Of a stretch of 64,000 bases of DNA, positions 45,016 through 54,477 are shown in pieces. Each line of letters starts with the position of its first letter. The stretch's first letter is position 1. The stretch comes from Paenibacillus sp. yr247 (GTDB taxonomy: Bacteria; Bacillota; Bacilli; Paenibacillales; NBRC-103111). The notes beneath the pieces are model-generated. The model made no database searches, had not been told where the DNA came from, and was given only the letters and a program-made list of their open reading frames with translations. The position numbers and the translations under genes are program-made. The stretch spans positions 39,388 to 103,387 of the forward strand of contig NZ_FNIF01000017.1 of assembly GCF_900103825.1 (NCBI RefSeq), read 5' to 3'.

Positions 45016-47305
45016 TGGCCTCCACCCCTTCTAACCAATCGATGGACTTCACGATGTTTTCCGGTGAAATGGGAAGTCGATTCACCCAAATGCCGGTTGC
45101 TTGCCGGACCGCTGCGGTTATGGCCGGAGCGAGCCCGACAGAACCGATTTCGCCAACCCCGCGCGGTCCAAATGTGTCCCCCTCAGGCAGTTCTTCGATC
45201 GCTTCTACCCGAATCGTATGCGGACTATCTTTGAAGGTTGGGATCAAGTACGTGTCCAAATTGTGCCTTAAGTAGTTACTCTCTTGCATAACGGCATCCT
45301 CGGTTAACGTATATCCCAGCGCCATCATGCTGCCGCCCTCGATCTGTCCGAGGAACCCCATCGGATTAATAACAGGACCAGCTGCTATGACGTGGTCGGT
45401 TTGCACCACCTTCACTCGCCCCGTCAGCATGTTCACTTCTACCTCCACGATGACGGATGCGTAGGAGTATAAATAATGAGCGCCGACCAGCCCTTCCGGC
45501 GTCGTCGGGTAGTCGAACTCCGTATGCGCGATGATCGGCTTAGCTGCCCTAGCGGCAGCTTCCGCCAACTGCGCATACGTCACAACCGGCATGCCTGATT
45601 CATCGTCCTTGCGATGAATCCCGCCTGCGCCGGTTGCCAGCTCTTCGGCTGCGATGCCCGCGAGCTCAGACGCCTGCTGCAGCAGCGCCTGTACGAACGG
45701 CGGCTTCAGCCGCTGCAGGGCGCGCCACATCATCGTCGTGGCGCGTGAAGCTGTGCTGGATCCGCTGCTCGGCACGCGATCCGTATCGCCGATGACGATG
45801 CGGATGTCTTCGGCGGCGCAGCCGAAAAAGTCTTGCAGCATCAACGTGAGCGCTGCATAGAGCCCTTGCCCGAACTCCTCGAAGCCGAAGGAGGCCTGCA
45901 GCTTGCCCTCCGGCGTAAGCTCGAGGCGTCCGCCGGAGTGATCCGGGATGCCTAAGCCGAGCCCGGCTCCGTGCATTACCATCGCTGCGCCGACGCCTCG
46001 GCGGATCCACGGCGGTTGATCTTCGCCTTGCTCCGCCTCGCCCCGCTTCGCCCACAGCGGCGACTCCTTCACCTTGCTCCACACTTGGTTTGCGCCCTCG
46101 GTTTGCACAATCTGCTGCCCCATGGGTCCTGGATCGCCCGGGGCGCGTAAGTTCAACTTACGCAGCTCCCAGGAGTCCACACCGAGCTTCTCCGCCAACC
46201 GCTCGACTTGGCTCTCAACGGCAAAAATCACCTGATTGCCGCCGAAGCCCCGAAACTCACCGGATACGCCGTTATTCGTATATACACTAGTCCCCTGTAC
46301 ATCCACATTCGGGATATTATAAGGACCTATCGCATGTTCAGTAGCAAAATTCAATACCTCACACCCCAAAGTCGCGTAAGCACCTGTATCGGCGAGGATG
46401 CTGACTTGATGAGCGAGGAAGCGGCCAGCATGATCGACGCCAGTCTTCATCTTAATCCTCATCGGATGCCGCTTTATACCGGAGATAACGGATTCTCGAC
46501 GCGAATTGTGCATCTTGATCGGAGCGCCTGTCGTTAATGCCAACAAAGCACCGAAGGGCTGTACATTGAGTTCATCCTTACCGCCGAACGATCCGCCGAT
46601 CGGACTGGATACAACACGAATCTGCTCCTCAGCCATCCCTAGAATCCGTGATAGCTGCATCCGATCCTTGTAACCATGCTGCGTCGGTGAGTAAACCGTC
46701 AGTCGGCTGTCATCCTCCGGAATAAACAAGCCGCCCTCCGTTTCCATATAGGTGTGCATTTGACGAGGCGTAAAGTACGTCTCTTCAACGATATGCGCAC
46801 ATTCCTCGAATGCCTTTTCTGCCTCGCCATGCTTTAGACTAGTTCGGTGAAGCAGATTGCCATCAGGGTGAAGCATTATTACGCCCTCATCTAGTACCGT
46901 TTCCGGATCATCTACAACAGGGAGCGGCTCATAAACAACCTCGATCAAGCTAAGCGCATACTCGGCAATCTCTTCGGTATCCGCAGCTACCGCTGCCAGA
47001 GCATCCCCGATGTAACGAACCCGATCGTGACAGAACACGGGCTGATGCGGGAAGGCAATTCCGAACAAATTCATGCCTGGCACATCATCGGCAGTTACGA
47101 CGGCACGTACACCGGGTGTCATCTTGGCTTTGCTTGTATCGATGGAAAGAATCCATGCATGGGGGTAACGACTGCGCAGTACCTTCCCATGCAGCATGCC
47201 GGGTGCTGTTAAATCAGTGAGATATCGGAGCTTTCCGGTTACCTTCTCTTCACCGTCAGGTCGGATAATCCACTTTTTTGCATACGTATCACGACCTAGG
47301 AGCAT
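45008..47305 (-). CDS. pucD: xanthine dehydrogenase, molybdopterin subunit
   Basis: 765 residues from MLLGRDTYAKKW; the longer frame upstream is the overlap with pucC, and AAGGGGG fits this start. Marks of the XDH large subunit: VTGKLRYLTDLTAPGMLHGK, SSPIGGSFGGKDELNVQPFG, GEFRGFGGNQ, FGFEEFGQGLYAAL, SSGSSTASRATTMM and GPRGVGEIGSVGLAPAI with the catalytic Glu. Oxidises hypoxanthine and xanthine to urate. The 45.6-46.1 kb part is notably GC-rich, which creates spurious antisense frames. Confidence 0.95.
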   Translation of the reverse strand: MLLGRDTYAKKWIIRPDGEEKVTGKLRYLTDLTAPGMLHGKVLRSRYPHAWILSIDTSKAKMTPGVRAVVTADDVPGMNLFGIAFPHQPVFCHDRVRYIGDALAAVAADTEEIAEYALSLIEVVYEPLPVVDDPETVLDEGVIMLHPDGNLLHRTSLKHGEAEKAFEECAHIVEETYFTPRQMHTYMETEGGLFIPEDDSRLTVYSPTQHGYKDRMQLSRILGMAEEQIRVVSSPIGGSFGGKDELNVQPFGALLALTTGAPIKMHNSRRESVISGIKRHPMRIKMKTGVDHAGRFLAHQVSILADTGAYATLGCEVLNFATEHAIGPYNIPNVDVQGTSVYTNNGVSGEFRGFGGNQVIFAVESQVERLAEKLGVDSWELRKLNLRAPGDPGPMGQQIVQTEGANQVWSKVKESPLWAKRGEAEQGEDQPPWIRRGVGAAMVMHGAGLGLGIPDHSGGRLELTPEGKLQASFGFEEFGQGLYAALTLMLQDFFGCAAEDIRIVIGDTDRVPSSGSSTASRATTMMWRALQRLKPPFVQALLQQASELAGIAAEELATGAGGIHRKDDESGMPVVTYAQLAEAAARAAKPIIAHTEFDYPTTPEGLVGAHYLYSYASVIVEVEVNMLTGRVKVVQTDHVIAAGPVINPMGFLGQIEGGSMMALGYTLTEDAVMQESNYLRHNLDTYLIPTFKDSPHTIRVEAIEELPEGDTFGPRGVGEIGSVGLAPAITAAVRQATGIWVNRLPISPENIVKSIDWLEGVEAID

Positions 47306-48209
47306 CCGCTCCGCCCCCTTTTCGCCAAGCTCTATAGCATTCAGAAACGATAAGATTCGCCGCTGTCTGCTTGCGATAAGACACGCCGGCATAATCGTCT
47401 GCCACAGCGTCAAATCCAGCAGACACTCCCTTATGCAAAAACTGCAGAAGCCCCTTGGATAATGGCTGACCGATAGCAGCTGCCTCCAGATCCTTAAATC
47501 TTGCCGGAACGGCGCTTCCTCCACCCGCAGCTAACGCTATTGCCTCAATTTTTCCATCAGCTCTTAGTGTCAACCTGCCAGCTACCGTTACAACAGATGG
47601 GGTGAACGCCTCTCTGCGTCCCACTTTCAAATAAAACTCATAATTGCTATCCTCATCTAAATCCACCTGCTCAGCGGTTGGCACCACGATGGCTGTCATG
47701 ACTTCATAAGGGGTAGAAATCGGGCTTTCCAGCCACTCGTTCAGCGCCAAAACACGTTCGTTTTGCCCATCCGAACACACCACCTGGGCATCCATAACAA
47801 GCAGTACAGGAATGAGGTCTCCCGTGCGGGTTACCACGTTACCTCCAATAGAGGCTAAGTTCCGTACCGAAGGAGCTGCGATCTCGGAGCAAGCTTGCAC
47901 CAAGAGACTGCACCTCTGCCTCATCAGTTCATTTCCCATCAAATCTGCTAAACAAAGAGCTGGCCCTATATGAACTTGACCTCCAGCATTCATCGTTAAT
48001 CTAGAGAGAGCTGGAATACGCCCGAGACTAATCAAATGCTGCGGAAGCGGTGAAACGCCATTTTCCCAACGAGTACGGAGCCAGGTGCCTCCTGAAATAA
48101 GCACCGAGTCATCTCCCCATTTATGCTTTAAGTGCATGGCTTCCTCTACGCTCGTAGGCTGCCATACGGAAGGCTGCTGCTCTGGCAGCTGGTGCAAAGG
48201 AACTGACAT
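47289..48209 (-). CDS. pucC: xanthine dehydrogenase, FAD-binding subunit
   Basis: 306 residues of the CoxM/PucC fold. VWQPTSVEEAMHLKHKWGDD, SVLISGGTWLRTRWENG (FAD pyrophosphate loop) and SVRNLASIGGNVVTRTGDLIP are the key stretches. Start MSVPLHQL with AAGGAGG 7 nt upstream; that ribosome-binding site is fused to a five-copy hairpin repeat array. It has its own promoter at ~48.6 kb and a 486-bp gap from pucB, so pucCDE-bmp-Rieske form a separate unit. Confidence 0.94.
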   Translation of the reverse strand: MSVPLHQLPEQQPSVWQPTSVEEAMHLKHKWGDDSVLISGGTWLRTRWENGVSPLPQHLISLGRIPALSRLTMNAGGQVHIGPALCLADLMGNELMRQRCSLLVQACSEIAAPSVRNLASIGGNVVTRTGDLIPVLLVMDAQVVCSDGQNERVLALNEWLESPISTPYEVMTAIVVPTAEQVDLDEDSNYEFYLKVGRREAFTPSVVTVAGRLTLRADGKIEAIALAAGGGSAVPARFKDLEAAAIGQPLSKGLLQFLHKGVSAGFDAVADDYAGVSYRKQTAANLIVSECYRAWRKGGGADAPRS

Positions 48210-48224
48210 GTGCAAACCTCCTTA

Positions 48225-48407
48225 GAGTTTTTCGGTAGAAAAACTTGCTTCGTAAGCGTTACTGAGTTTTTCGGTAGAAAAACTTGCTTCGTAAGCGTTA
48301 CTGAGTTTTTCGATAGAAAAACTTGCTTCGTAAGCGTTACTGAGTTTTTCGGTAGAAAAACTTGCTTCGTAAGCGTTACTGAGTTTTTCGATAGAAAAAC
48401 TTGCTTT
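48225..48407 (-). repeat. five tandem 39-bp hairpin elements in the pucC leader
   Basis: Units start at 48225, 48264, 48303, 48342 and 48381 on the plus strand; the last breaks off early. On the minus strand each has a CGCTTACGAAGCAAG box and the hairpin GTTTTTCTACCGAAAAAC (units 3 and 5 have TATC in the loop). The last unit before pucC runs into CTCTAAGGAGG, its Shine-Dalgarno. The period is divisible by three, which gives a false plus-strand frame of repeating EFFGRKTCFVSVT. Confidence 0.85.
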
Positions 48408-48430
48408 CGGGAATAGCGCTCAATAATCTG

Positions 48431-48566
48431 AATTAGCGGAACGTGAGTACTCTATTGGAGGCAATTTGAGCTTTCCTGAGGAAGAAACTACGCAATAATG
48501 AATCGTCGTTCCGCCTCCCTCATGAAATCGAACGTTTTTTGGCAAATAACGCACTCACGTTCCTCC
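48431..48566. repeat. ACGTTCC-family repeats in the pucB-pucC gap
   Basis: AATTAGCGGAACGTGAGTAC (near 48431), inverted AATGAATCGTCGTTCCGCC (near 48496) and AAATAACGCACTCACGTTCC (near 48544). Same family as 35020-35200. They lie between the pucC promoter and the leader hairpin array, so they are transcribed. Confidence 0.6.
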
Positions 48567-48583
48567 GATATAAATTAGATCTA

Positions 48584-48612
48584 CTATAATCAATATTCAA
48601 AAAGCAAGTCAA
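48584..48612 (-). promoter_or_regulatory. promoter of pucC unit
   Basis: -35 TTGACT and -10 TTATAG with 17-bp spacing. A short palindrome GTCAAGTTAGTTGAC overlaps the -35 (48608-48622) and may be an operator. The leader from here to pucC is ~370 nt. Confidence 0.6.
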
Positions 48613-48695
48613 CTAACTTGACATCATTTTGTGTTTTTGTATAAAAAAATAGCGCATCATTAGTAATAATGCACTTACTCTCTCGTTTATGTCAT

Positions 48696-49337
48696 TTAAG
48701 TTAACATATAATGGTGCGTATAGATTTTTTTTGCCTGTTCATATCGATCTACTGTGTCTATATCCATAAATTTCAACTGGTTTTCTTCTTCCAAAATGCG
48801 TCCACGGTACTTAGGCGAGCGAAACAAGGATCGCGCCCCTGCATCACCTTCCAAAGAGGCGGCCGCCGGCCACATCCCTCGGCCCAAAATAAGCGGAGGC
48901 TTCGGCATCCCTTTATCCCCGCTGGCGATATAGTCATAGCCCGCTTCCCTGCTAAACGCAATCGTGAGACGAAATAGCATCTGACCATCTATGAAAGGCT
49001 GATCCGCCAACAGGACTAAGACGCCGTCTGCGCTCAGCTCTTCCGCCACCTGGATACCCGTGCGCAGCGAGTGCGCCATCCCGCATTCAGCGTCCGCGCA
49101 TAGCTCAATCCGGCACCGACCCAATAATATATGCTTATGAACTTCTTCTGGCAACCAATCCAAGGAATCACCTTCACGTACGACAACAACCACACTTTGC
49201 AGTTCCGAATGAAGAGCTTTCAGCAGGGCAATACTGCCTAGCCGGACTCCCTCAGCCATTTCTAGCGACTGCTTCGCCGTTCCCATTCGCCTGCTGCTGC
49301 CTGCCGCCAAATATACACCGACAACCTTCTTCTTCAC
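48696..49337 (-). CDS. pucB: molybdenum cofactor nucleotidyltransferase-like protein
   Basis: 213 residues from a GTG whose GTGA overlaps the pucA stop. MobA/MocA-type fold: VVGVYLAAGSSRRMGTAKQS, then SVVVVVREGDSLDWL, AECGMAHSLRTGIQ and VLVLLADQPFIDGQMLF. Proposed to cytidylate or otherwise mature molybdopterin for xanthine dehydrogenase, as B. subtilis PucB. Last gene of the pucL-to-pucB unit. Confidence 0.9.
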   Translation of the reverse strand: MKKKVVGVYLAAGSSRRMGTAKQSLEMAEGVRLGSIALLKALHSELQSVVVVVREGDSLDWLPEEVHKHILLGRCRIELCADAECGMAHSLRTGIQVAEELSADGVLVLLADQPFIDGQMLFRLTIAFSREAGYDYIASGDKGMPKPPLILGRGMWPAAASLEGDAGARSLFRSPKYRGRILEEENQLKFMDIDTVDRYEQAKKIYTHHYMLT

Positions 49338-50341
49338 AGCGCTCTCCAAGGGCGGCAGCTTTGGGTATCTCGCCCCATGGCCACAGAGGCGCTCCACTCT
49401 CCAGTCGTGCGAACACCACGCTTAATACTAATCAATTCAGCCACCACACTGATTGCATTTTCCACTGGACCTTCCGAGCCAATGTTTAAACCAACCGGAT
49501 AACGTAGCCATTCTGGGTGCGCTAATCCTTCCAGCAGCTTCTCCGTTCGTTCCCTTGATCCCATAATGCCGAGGTAACGTGGGCTTGACTTCATAGCTCC
49601 TCGCACGAATTCGGCATCCTTCTCGAACTGGTGACTCATGACGATGATATAATCTTGCGCATTCAGCTTCAGTTTTTCCATCAACTGTTCAGGGAAAGCC
49701 ACGACCGTCTCCGCCCCCGGGAAGCGCTCCACCGTACAGTAGGCATCACGCCAATCCGCTATCACCACGCGAAACCCGCTGCTTGTCGCCAGCTGCACAA
49801 GCGGAATCGCATCTTGATTTGCGCCAAACACAATCACTCTTGGCTTTGGTCTGAACAGAGAGACATACACTGAGAATGACGATTGTCGGACAGAAGGAAG
49901 AACCTCATCATGCTCACGCAACGTGTACGTGATTTCCGAATACCCATCAGAAAACGTACGCACAAGCTGTATGGCTTCCCCGCGATCCAAAGAGGCTTTC
50001 ACCACTAGCAGGTTGACGAGCAACTCCCCGATAACGGGCTCCAGTAGAATTCGAATCAACCCGCCGCACCCAATCGTTTCACCCCAGCCGAAATCTTCTG
50101 CCGGCCTCATGTCATACTCTACCATTTGCGGCTTCTGAGATTCCCACACAACAGGTAAGTATAAGGATAAATCCGCTTCCAAGCAGCCGGGAGAAATGCT
50201 GCCCAGCGAGCTTCCATCCTCCATTAGCAGCATCATTGCCCCTTGCTTACGGTAAGCATGGCCTTCCACATGAATAACCGTCGCCAAGACGCAAGACTGA
50301 ATATTTCTCTCCACCGCTAGTAAAATGTCATAGGCCTCCAT
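49334..50341 (-). CDS. pucA: XdhC/CoxI-family xanthine dehydrogenase maturation factor
   Basis: 335 residues. XdhC domain at the N-terminus (SCVLATVIHVEGHAYRKQGA; GSISPGCLEADL; GETIGCGGLIRILLEP) and a Rossmann domain at the C-terminus (VIVFGANQDAIPLVQLATSS; DYIIVMSHQFEKDAEFV; YLGIMGSRERTEKLL). Inserts or sulphurates the Mo cofactor. Start MEAYDIL behind GAGGTG; overlaps pucB by 4 nt. Confidence 0.93.
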   Translation of the reverse strand: MEAYDILLAVERNIQSCVLATVIHVEGHAYRKQGAMMLLMEDGSSLGSISPGCLEADLSLYLPVVWESQKPQMVEYDMRPAEDFGWGETIGCGGLIRILLEPVIGELLVNLLVVKASLDRGEAIQLVRTFSDGYSEITYTLREHDEVLPSVRQSSFSVYVSLFRPKPRVIVFGANQDAIPLVQLATSSGFRVVIADWRDAYCTVERFPGAETVVAFPEQLMEKLKLNAQDYIIVMSHQFEKDAEFVRGAMKSSPRYLGIMGSRERTEKLLEGLAHPEWLRYPVGLNIGSEGPVENAISVVAELISIKRGVRTTGEWSASVAMGRDTQSCRPWRAL

Positions 50342-50375
50342 CACTCGCCGCACCTCGCTTCAAGGATTCATTGTC

Positions 50376-51971
50376 TTACCAACCGATCGCTAAACCATCA
50401 CCCCGAGGATCCGCAGCGCCGCTCATAATGCCTTTCTCATCAATCACAATCCCCTGCGCCTGCCCCATGATTCCATCCCAAGGGTTCACAGGTTCAACGC
50501 GATGCCCCCACTTTCTCAAACGAGCATACACGTCACCATCTAGACGATGCTCGAGCTTCAACGCATCTCCATCTTCCCCCCACGTCCGGCCGTATACCCA
50601 ACGGGGAAGCGATATGGCCTCTTGAATGGACAAGCCATAATCCAGCACACCTGTCATAATGGAGAGCTGCGTTTGCGGCTGACCTTCTCCCCCCTGCGTA
50701 CCGAAAAGCATGTAGGGCTTCCCTTCTTTGCTCACCATAGCTGGCATTAACGTATGAAACGACCTTTTACTCGGTTCTAAAACGTTCGCGCAGGATGGGT
50801 CCAGTGAGAAATAGGAACCCCGATTTTGCATAATAATACCTGTATTCCCAGGTACATAAGCTGCACCAAAGTCGAAATACAAGCTTTGAATAAACGAGAC
50901 CGAATTGCCTTCTTCGTCAACAACAGCCGCATAGGCCGTGTCCTGCCCGATCGCTGGTGATAAATGCTCACTAACCTTGAGCGGCTCGGCTTGAATGTCA
51001 TTCCAGAGCTCCCGAGCGTAGGCCTTAGAAAGCAGATGCTCAAGCGGAATCTCCCGGAAATGGGGATCCGTTAAGTATAGATCTCGGTCCTTGAACGCCT
51101 TTTTGATGACTTCGGACATGATATGATAAAAATTCGCCGAGGCTCTAGGAACAGCACCAACCTCTATATTTTCTAGCATATTCATCATCAGCAGCGCTGT
51201 GAACCCTTGCGAGTTCGGCGGCATTTGATAAATTTCATATCCACGGTACGTTGTAGAGAGCGGTTCCAACCATTCCCCTGAATAGTTGCGAAAATCTTCT
51301 TCCTGCAGCAATCCGCCATCCCGCTGAATGCTATCAATAACACTCTTCATCACTGAACCTTTGTAAAAAGCATCTCTGCCTTCTCGTTGAACGAGTCGTA
51401 ACGTACGGGCCATCTCTTTCTGAACCAGACGGTCCCCTTCCTTCAAAAGCTCGCCATTTGCCATATATAAGGCGCTCAGCTGCTCAGAAGCCCGAATAAA
51501 CGCCTCATCCTTACGCATCCAAAATAGCAAATTGCGAGAAATCGGAAATCCGTTTTCCGCATAAGCAATCGCTGGATCCAGCAGCTTCTCCCAAGGCAGC
51601 TTCCCGTACTTCTCCCACACCTGCCACCAAGCATCCACCATCCCGGGGACGGTTATAGCACTTAGAACTCCTCTTTGAGGAATTGCATTTAACCCTTTAT
51701 CCTTATAAAAATCAGGCGTCGCCATCGCAGCAGACTTCCCGCTTCCATTAAAGCCCGTATAAGTGCCTGTCGCTGCATCGTGCATCAGGAAAAAGGCATC
51801 CCCGCCAAGCCCCGTCATATGTGGGTATACGACACCTAGTGTCGCACTAATCGAAATCGCTGCATCGTAAGCATTGCCTCCCTGCTGCAAAATCGCACTT
51901 CCCACACTGCTAGCCAAATAATGAGGCGTAGCAATCATTGCACGCTCCGCTCGCGGCATGATGTTTAACAT
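50376..51971 (-). CDS. gamma-glutamyltransferase-like Ntn-hydrolase (YwrD type)
   Basis: 531 residues without a signal peptide. GGT fold: ATPHYLASSVGSAILQQGGN, YPHMTGLGGDAFFLMHDA, AITVPGMVDAWWQVW. The self-cleavage/nucleophile region is GQDTAYAAVVDEEGNSVSFI, then GTQGGEGQPQTQLSIMTGVL. In secreted GGTs the nucleophile lies in a T(T/S)H context; here it is DTAYAA, as in YwrD-type proteins. It is co-transcribed between pucG and pucA (7-nt overlap with pucG). Its role in purine degradation is unclear. Confidence 0.85.
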   Translation of the reverse strand: MLNIMPRAERAMIATPHYLASSVGSAILQQGGNAYDAAISISATLGVVYPHMTGLGGDAFFLMHDAATGTYTGFNGSGKSAAMATPDFYKDKGLNAIPQRGVLSAITVPGMVDAWWQVWEKYGKLPWEKLLDPAIAYAENGFPISRNLLFWMRKDEAFIRASEQLSALYMANGELLKEGDRLVQKEMARTLRLVQREGRDAFYKGSVMKSVIDSIQRDGGLLQEEDFRNYSGEWLEPLSTTYRGYEIYQMPPNSQGFTALLMMNMLENIEVGAVPRASANFYHIMSEVIKKAFKDRDLYLTDPHFREIPLEHLLSKAYARELWNDIQAEPLKVSEHLSPAIGQDTAYAAVVDEEGNSVSFIQSLYFDFGAAYVPGNTGIIMQNRGSYFSLDPSCANVLEPSKRSFHTLMPAMVSKEGKPYMLFGTQGGEGQPQTQLSIMTGVLDYGLSIQEAISLPRWVYGRTWGEDGDALKLEHRLDGDVYARLRKWGHRVEPVNPWDGIMGQAQGIVIDEKGIMSGAADPRGDGLAIGW

Positions 51972-53209
51972 GGCAGTTCCTCCTCTTTACGAGCATATAA
52001 TGTTAATGCCGCTTGCAAAGCCTTACCGACTGTAATATCGGCGCCGTGCCATAAGAGAACTGCTTCCAGTGCACCAAGCACATGGAGCACATTTTTCTGA
52101 TTACAACTGAAGCCCATCGTGCCGATTCGCCAAATTTGCCCCTTCAGCGGTCCGAAAGAGCTGGCGATTTCAATGCCGAAACTGTTTAACAGCATCGCAC
52201 GCACAGATTCTCCAGCGATACCATCTGGAATGCGAATGCAGGTCACAACCGGCAGCTTACAGTCCGGATTCCCGTACAGTGATAAGCCCATTGCCTGGAG
52301 GCCTGCAACTAACGCAGCCTCATGACACTGATGACGACGGTATCGTTCCTCTAGGCCCTCTTGCAGGACAAGGCGCAAGCCTTCGCGCAAAGCGTACAGC
52401 ATCGATGTTGCCTCCGTGTGATGATTGAGCCGCTTAGGACTCCAGTAGTCCTGCAGCTGTCCCAGGTCGAAATAGTTACTCGCGACCGGATTCAAGGCTG
52501 ATACTGCCGAACCTTTCTCTCGCAGACCTCGCTCAATTGTTTTGCGGCGCAGCACCTTTGCTTCGACACGCTCGTTATACGTGATGGGCGACATCCCCGA
52601 AGGGACGGATAGACACTTTTGCGTCCCACCGATTACCGCATCCAGCTGCCATGCATCTGTCTTTACCGGGACACCGCCAATTGTGGCAACGGCATCAACG
52701 ACAAGTAATGCATCTACTTCACGGCAGGCTGCTCCGATGCCATCAAACGGTTGGATACAACCGGTGGAGGTTTCACCGTGGACAATCGCAACGATACTTG
52801 GCTTTTCCCTGTGTATGGCTGCAATAATTTCCTCTGGGTCGAACACAGTGCCCCACTCTCGCTCTAACATGACAACCTCTGCGCCGCAGCGCTCAGAGAT
52901 TTCCACGAGCAGGTTGCCGAAGCGCCCATAAATAGGAACAAGCACCTTGTCCCCTGGCTCAATGACACTCACGAGAACAGCTTCAATACCCGAACGCGAG
53001 GTGCCATCTATCGGAAAAGCCCATTGATTTTTTGTTTGAAATACATCGCGCAGCATTTCCATCGTCTCATTCATCAGTTCTGTGAATTCCGGATCAAACT
53101 GTCCCAGAATCGGATAAGACATTGCGCGCAGCACCCGCGGGTCGACTTCCACAGGTCCGGGGGTCATTATCGTGCGCAGCGAGGGCGACAAGTCTTTATA
53201 AGATTTCAT
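51965..53209 (-). CDS. pucG: (S)-ureidoglycine--glyoxylate aminotransferase
   Basis: 414 residues, PLP fold type I. Sequence landmarks: MTPGPVEVDPRVLRAMSYPI, FPIDGTSRSGIEAVLVSVIE, SIVAIVHGETSTGCIQPFDG, DALLVVDAVATIGGVPV and the PLP lysine in GGTQKCLSVPSG. Matches B. subtilis PucG in length. Moves the amino group of ureidoglycine (from allantoate) to glyoxylate. Start MKSYKDLSPS behind GGGGAG; overlaps pucF by 14 nt. Confidence 0.9.
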   Translation of the reverse strand: MKSYKDLSPSLRTIMTPGPVEVDPRVLRAMSYPILGQFDPEFTELMNETMEMLRDVFQTKNQWAFPIDGTSRSGIEAVLVSVIEPGDKVLVPIYGRFGNLLVEISERCGAEVVMLEREWGTVFDPEEIIAAIHREKPSIVAIVHGETSTGCIQPFDGIGAACREVDALLVVDAVATIGGVPVKTDAWQLDAVIGGTQKCLSVPSGMSPITYNERVEAKVLRRKTIERGLREKGSAVSALNPVASNYFDLGQLQDYWSPKRLNHHTEATSMLYALREGLRLVLQEGLEERYRRHQCHEAALVAGLQAMGLSLYGNPDCKLPVVTCIRIPDGIAGESVRAMLLNSFGIEIASSFGPLKGQIWRIGTMGFSCNQKNVLHVLGALEAVLLWHGADITVGKALQAALTLYARKEEELPC

Positions 53210-54476
53210 CTGCTTTCTCCCCATAGCCATATTGGTATAACACATGAACCAGCGTTTGGAATCCAACAACCAGATCGTCCGCTTCCGTGAACTCCTTAGG
53301 GCTGTGGCTAATTCCGGCAACGCTTGGAACGAAGATCATCGCCGACGGACATATCGGCCCGAACAGCTGAGCATCATGCCCTGCCCCGCTCGGCAGCCGC
53401 ATACTCCGGAACCCATAGGTCTCACAGGCAGCTTCAATTTCTTCCGAAATCCCTCCATGCATAGCCACGGGCGAAGCATGTAAATTTTCAACCATTTCTA
53501 TAGTAAGCTCTCTTCGCCTTGCGATTTCTTCGAGCCTTGTTAGCAAACTTGCACAAAATTCATCCATCTTCATCTCGTCTGTATGCCGAATATCCAGTGT
53601 AAATTCAACTTCTCCCGGCACTACATTCGAAGTCCCCCGCTTCACTTCCAAACGACCCACGGTAGCTGCAAGCGGTTCACCTGCCTCCAGCGCCATCCGC
53701 TCCGTCAGTGCCACCATTTCCGCGGCCCCAGCAAGAGCATCCTTCCGCATTGTCATCGGTGTCGTTCCGGCATGATTTGAGTTGCCTGTGACAACAACCG
53801 TCAATCGAATTTGACCAACAATTGCTGTTACAACGCCGATCTGTTTCTGCTTATACGCAAGGACAGATCCTTGCTCGATATGAATCTCAATATACGCACC
53901 AATATCTTCTCGCCTAGCCGGGTGTTCTCCGGCGCTCGTGGCATCGAATCCAGCTTGCCGCATCGCCTCAAGTAAGGTGACACCGTCAGGGTCAGCAATC
54001 CCCGAAGCTACAGCCAGCGACCTTACACCGGTAACATGCCCGGAGCCCCAGTAGGCCAACGGGAAGCGGCTCCCCTCTTCCTCACAGAACGAAACCGCTT
54101 CAAGTGTTCGCTTCGGCGTCCCATAGACCGCTTTCAAATACCCCAGCGACATCATCGAGGCGACAACACCGTAGGCACCATCGTACTTTCCGCCGTTTTT
54201 CACCGTATCTATATGAGAACCTGTGAGAATAGGCTTCAATGAATCATTACTTCCTTGTAATTTCCCGAACACATTACCGATCGCATCGAAGCTAGCTTCC
54301 AGCCCCAACTGCTGCATCTTTCCCACAAGAGCCCGCTGCGCCAGCAGCCATGGCTCCGTATAAAGCAGCCTAGTAACTCCCCCCTCCGGGTCAGCACCAT
54401 AAGAAGAGAGCCACTCCAGCACATCCAGCATTTGCTTTGCGTATTGTGACAGCAAATCTAGTGAAATCGGCGTCAT
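53196..54476 (-). CDS. pucF: allantoate amidohydrolase
   Basis: 426 residues, M20 metallopeptidase-like amidase. Metal and substrate motifs: ILTGSHIDTVKNGGKYDGAY, AVSFCEEEGSRFPLAYWGSG, GAYIEIHIEQGSVLAYKQKQ, NSNHAGTTPMTMRKDA, and LPSGAGHDAQLFGPICPSAM. Hydrolyses allantoate to ureidoglycine, ammonia and CO2. The start MTPISLDLL follows the pucH stop directly (TAAAATG). Confidence 0.93.
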   Translation of the reverse strand: MTPISLDLLSQYAKQMLDVLEWLSSYGADPEGGVTRLLYTEPWLLAQRALVGKMQQLGLEASFDAIGNVFGKLQGSNDSLKPILTGSHIDTVKNGGKYDGAYGVVASMMSLGYLKAVYGTPKRTLEAVSFCEEEGSRFPLAYWGSGHVTGVRSLAVASGIADPDGVTLLEAMRQAGFDATSAGEHPARREDIGAYIEIHIEQGSVLAYKQKQIGVVTAIVGQIRLTVVVTGNSNHAGTTPMTMRKDALAGAAEMVALTERMALEAGEPLAATVGRLEVKRGTSNVVPGEVEFTLDIRHTDEMKMDEFCASLLTRLEEIARRRELTIEMVENLHASPVAMHGGISEEIEAACETYGFRSMRLPSGAGHDAQLFGPICPSAMIFVPSVAGISHSPKEFTEADDLVVGFQTLVHVLYQYGYGEKADEIL

Positions 54477-54477
54477 T

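Noticed and set aside
45666..46082. 138-codon Arg/Ala-rich frame overlapping pucD
   Set aside because: Alternate-frame artefact of a GC-rich stretch; the pucD frame carries conserved XDH motifs.
48225..48407. Possible CRISPR array
   Set aside because: The units are directly adjacent with no unique spacers, and no cas genes are present.
48210..48416. Plus-strand open frame of five repeated 13-residue units
   Set aside because: The 39-bp repeat period is a multiple of three, which keeps the frame open. It is a non-coding leader repeat on the opposite strand of pucC.
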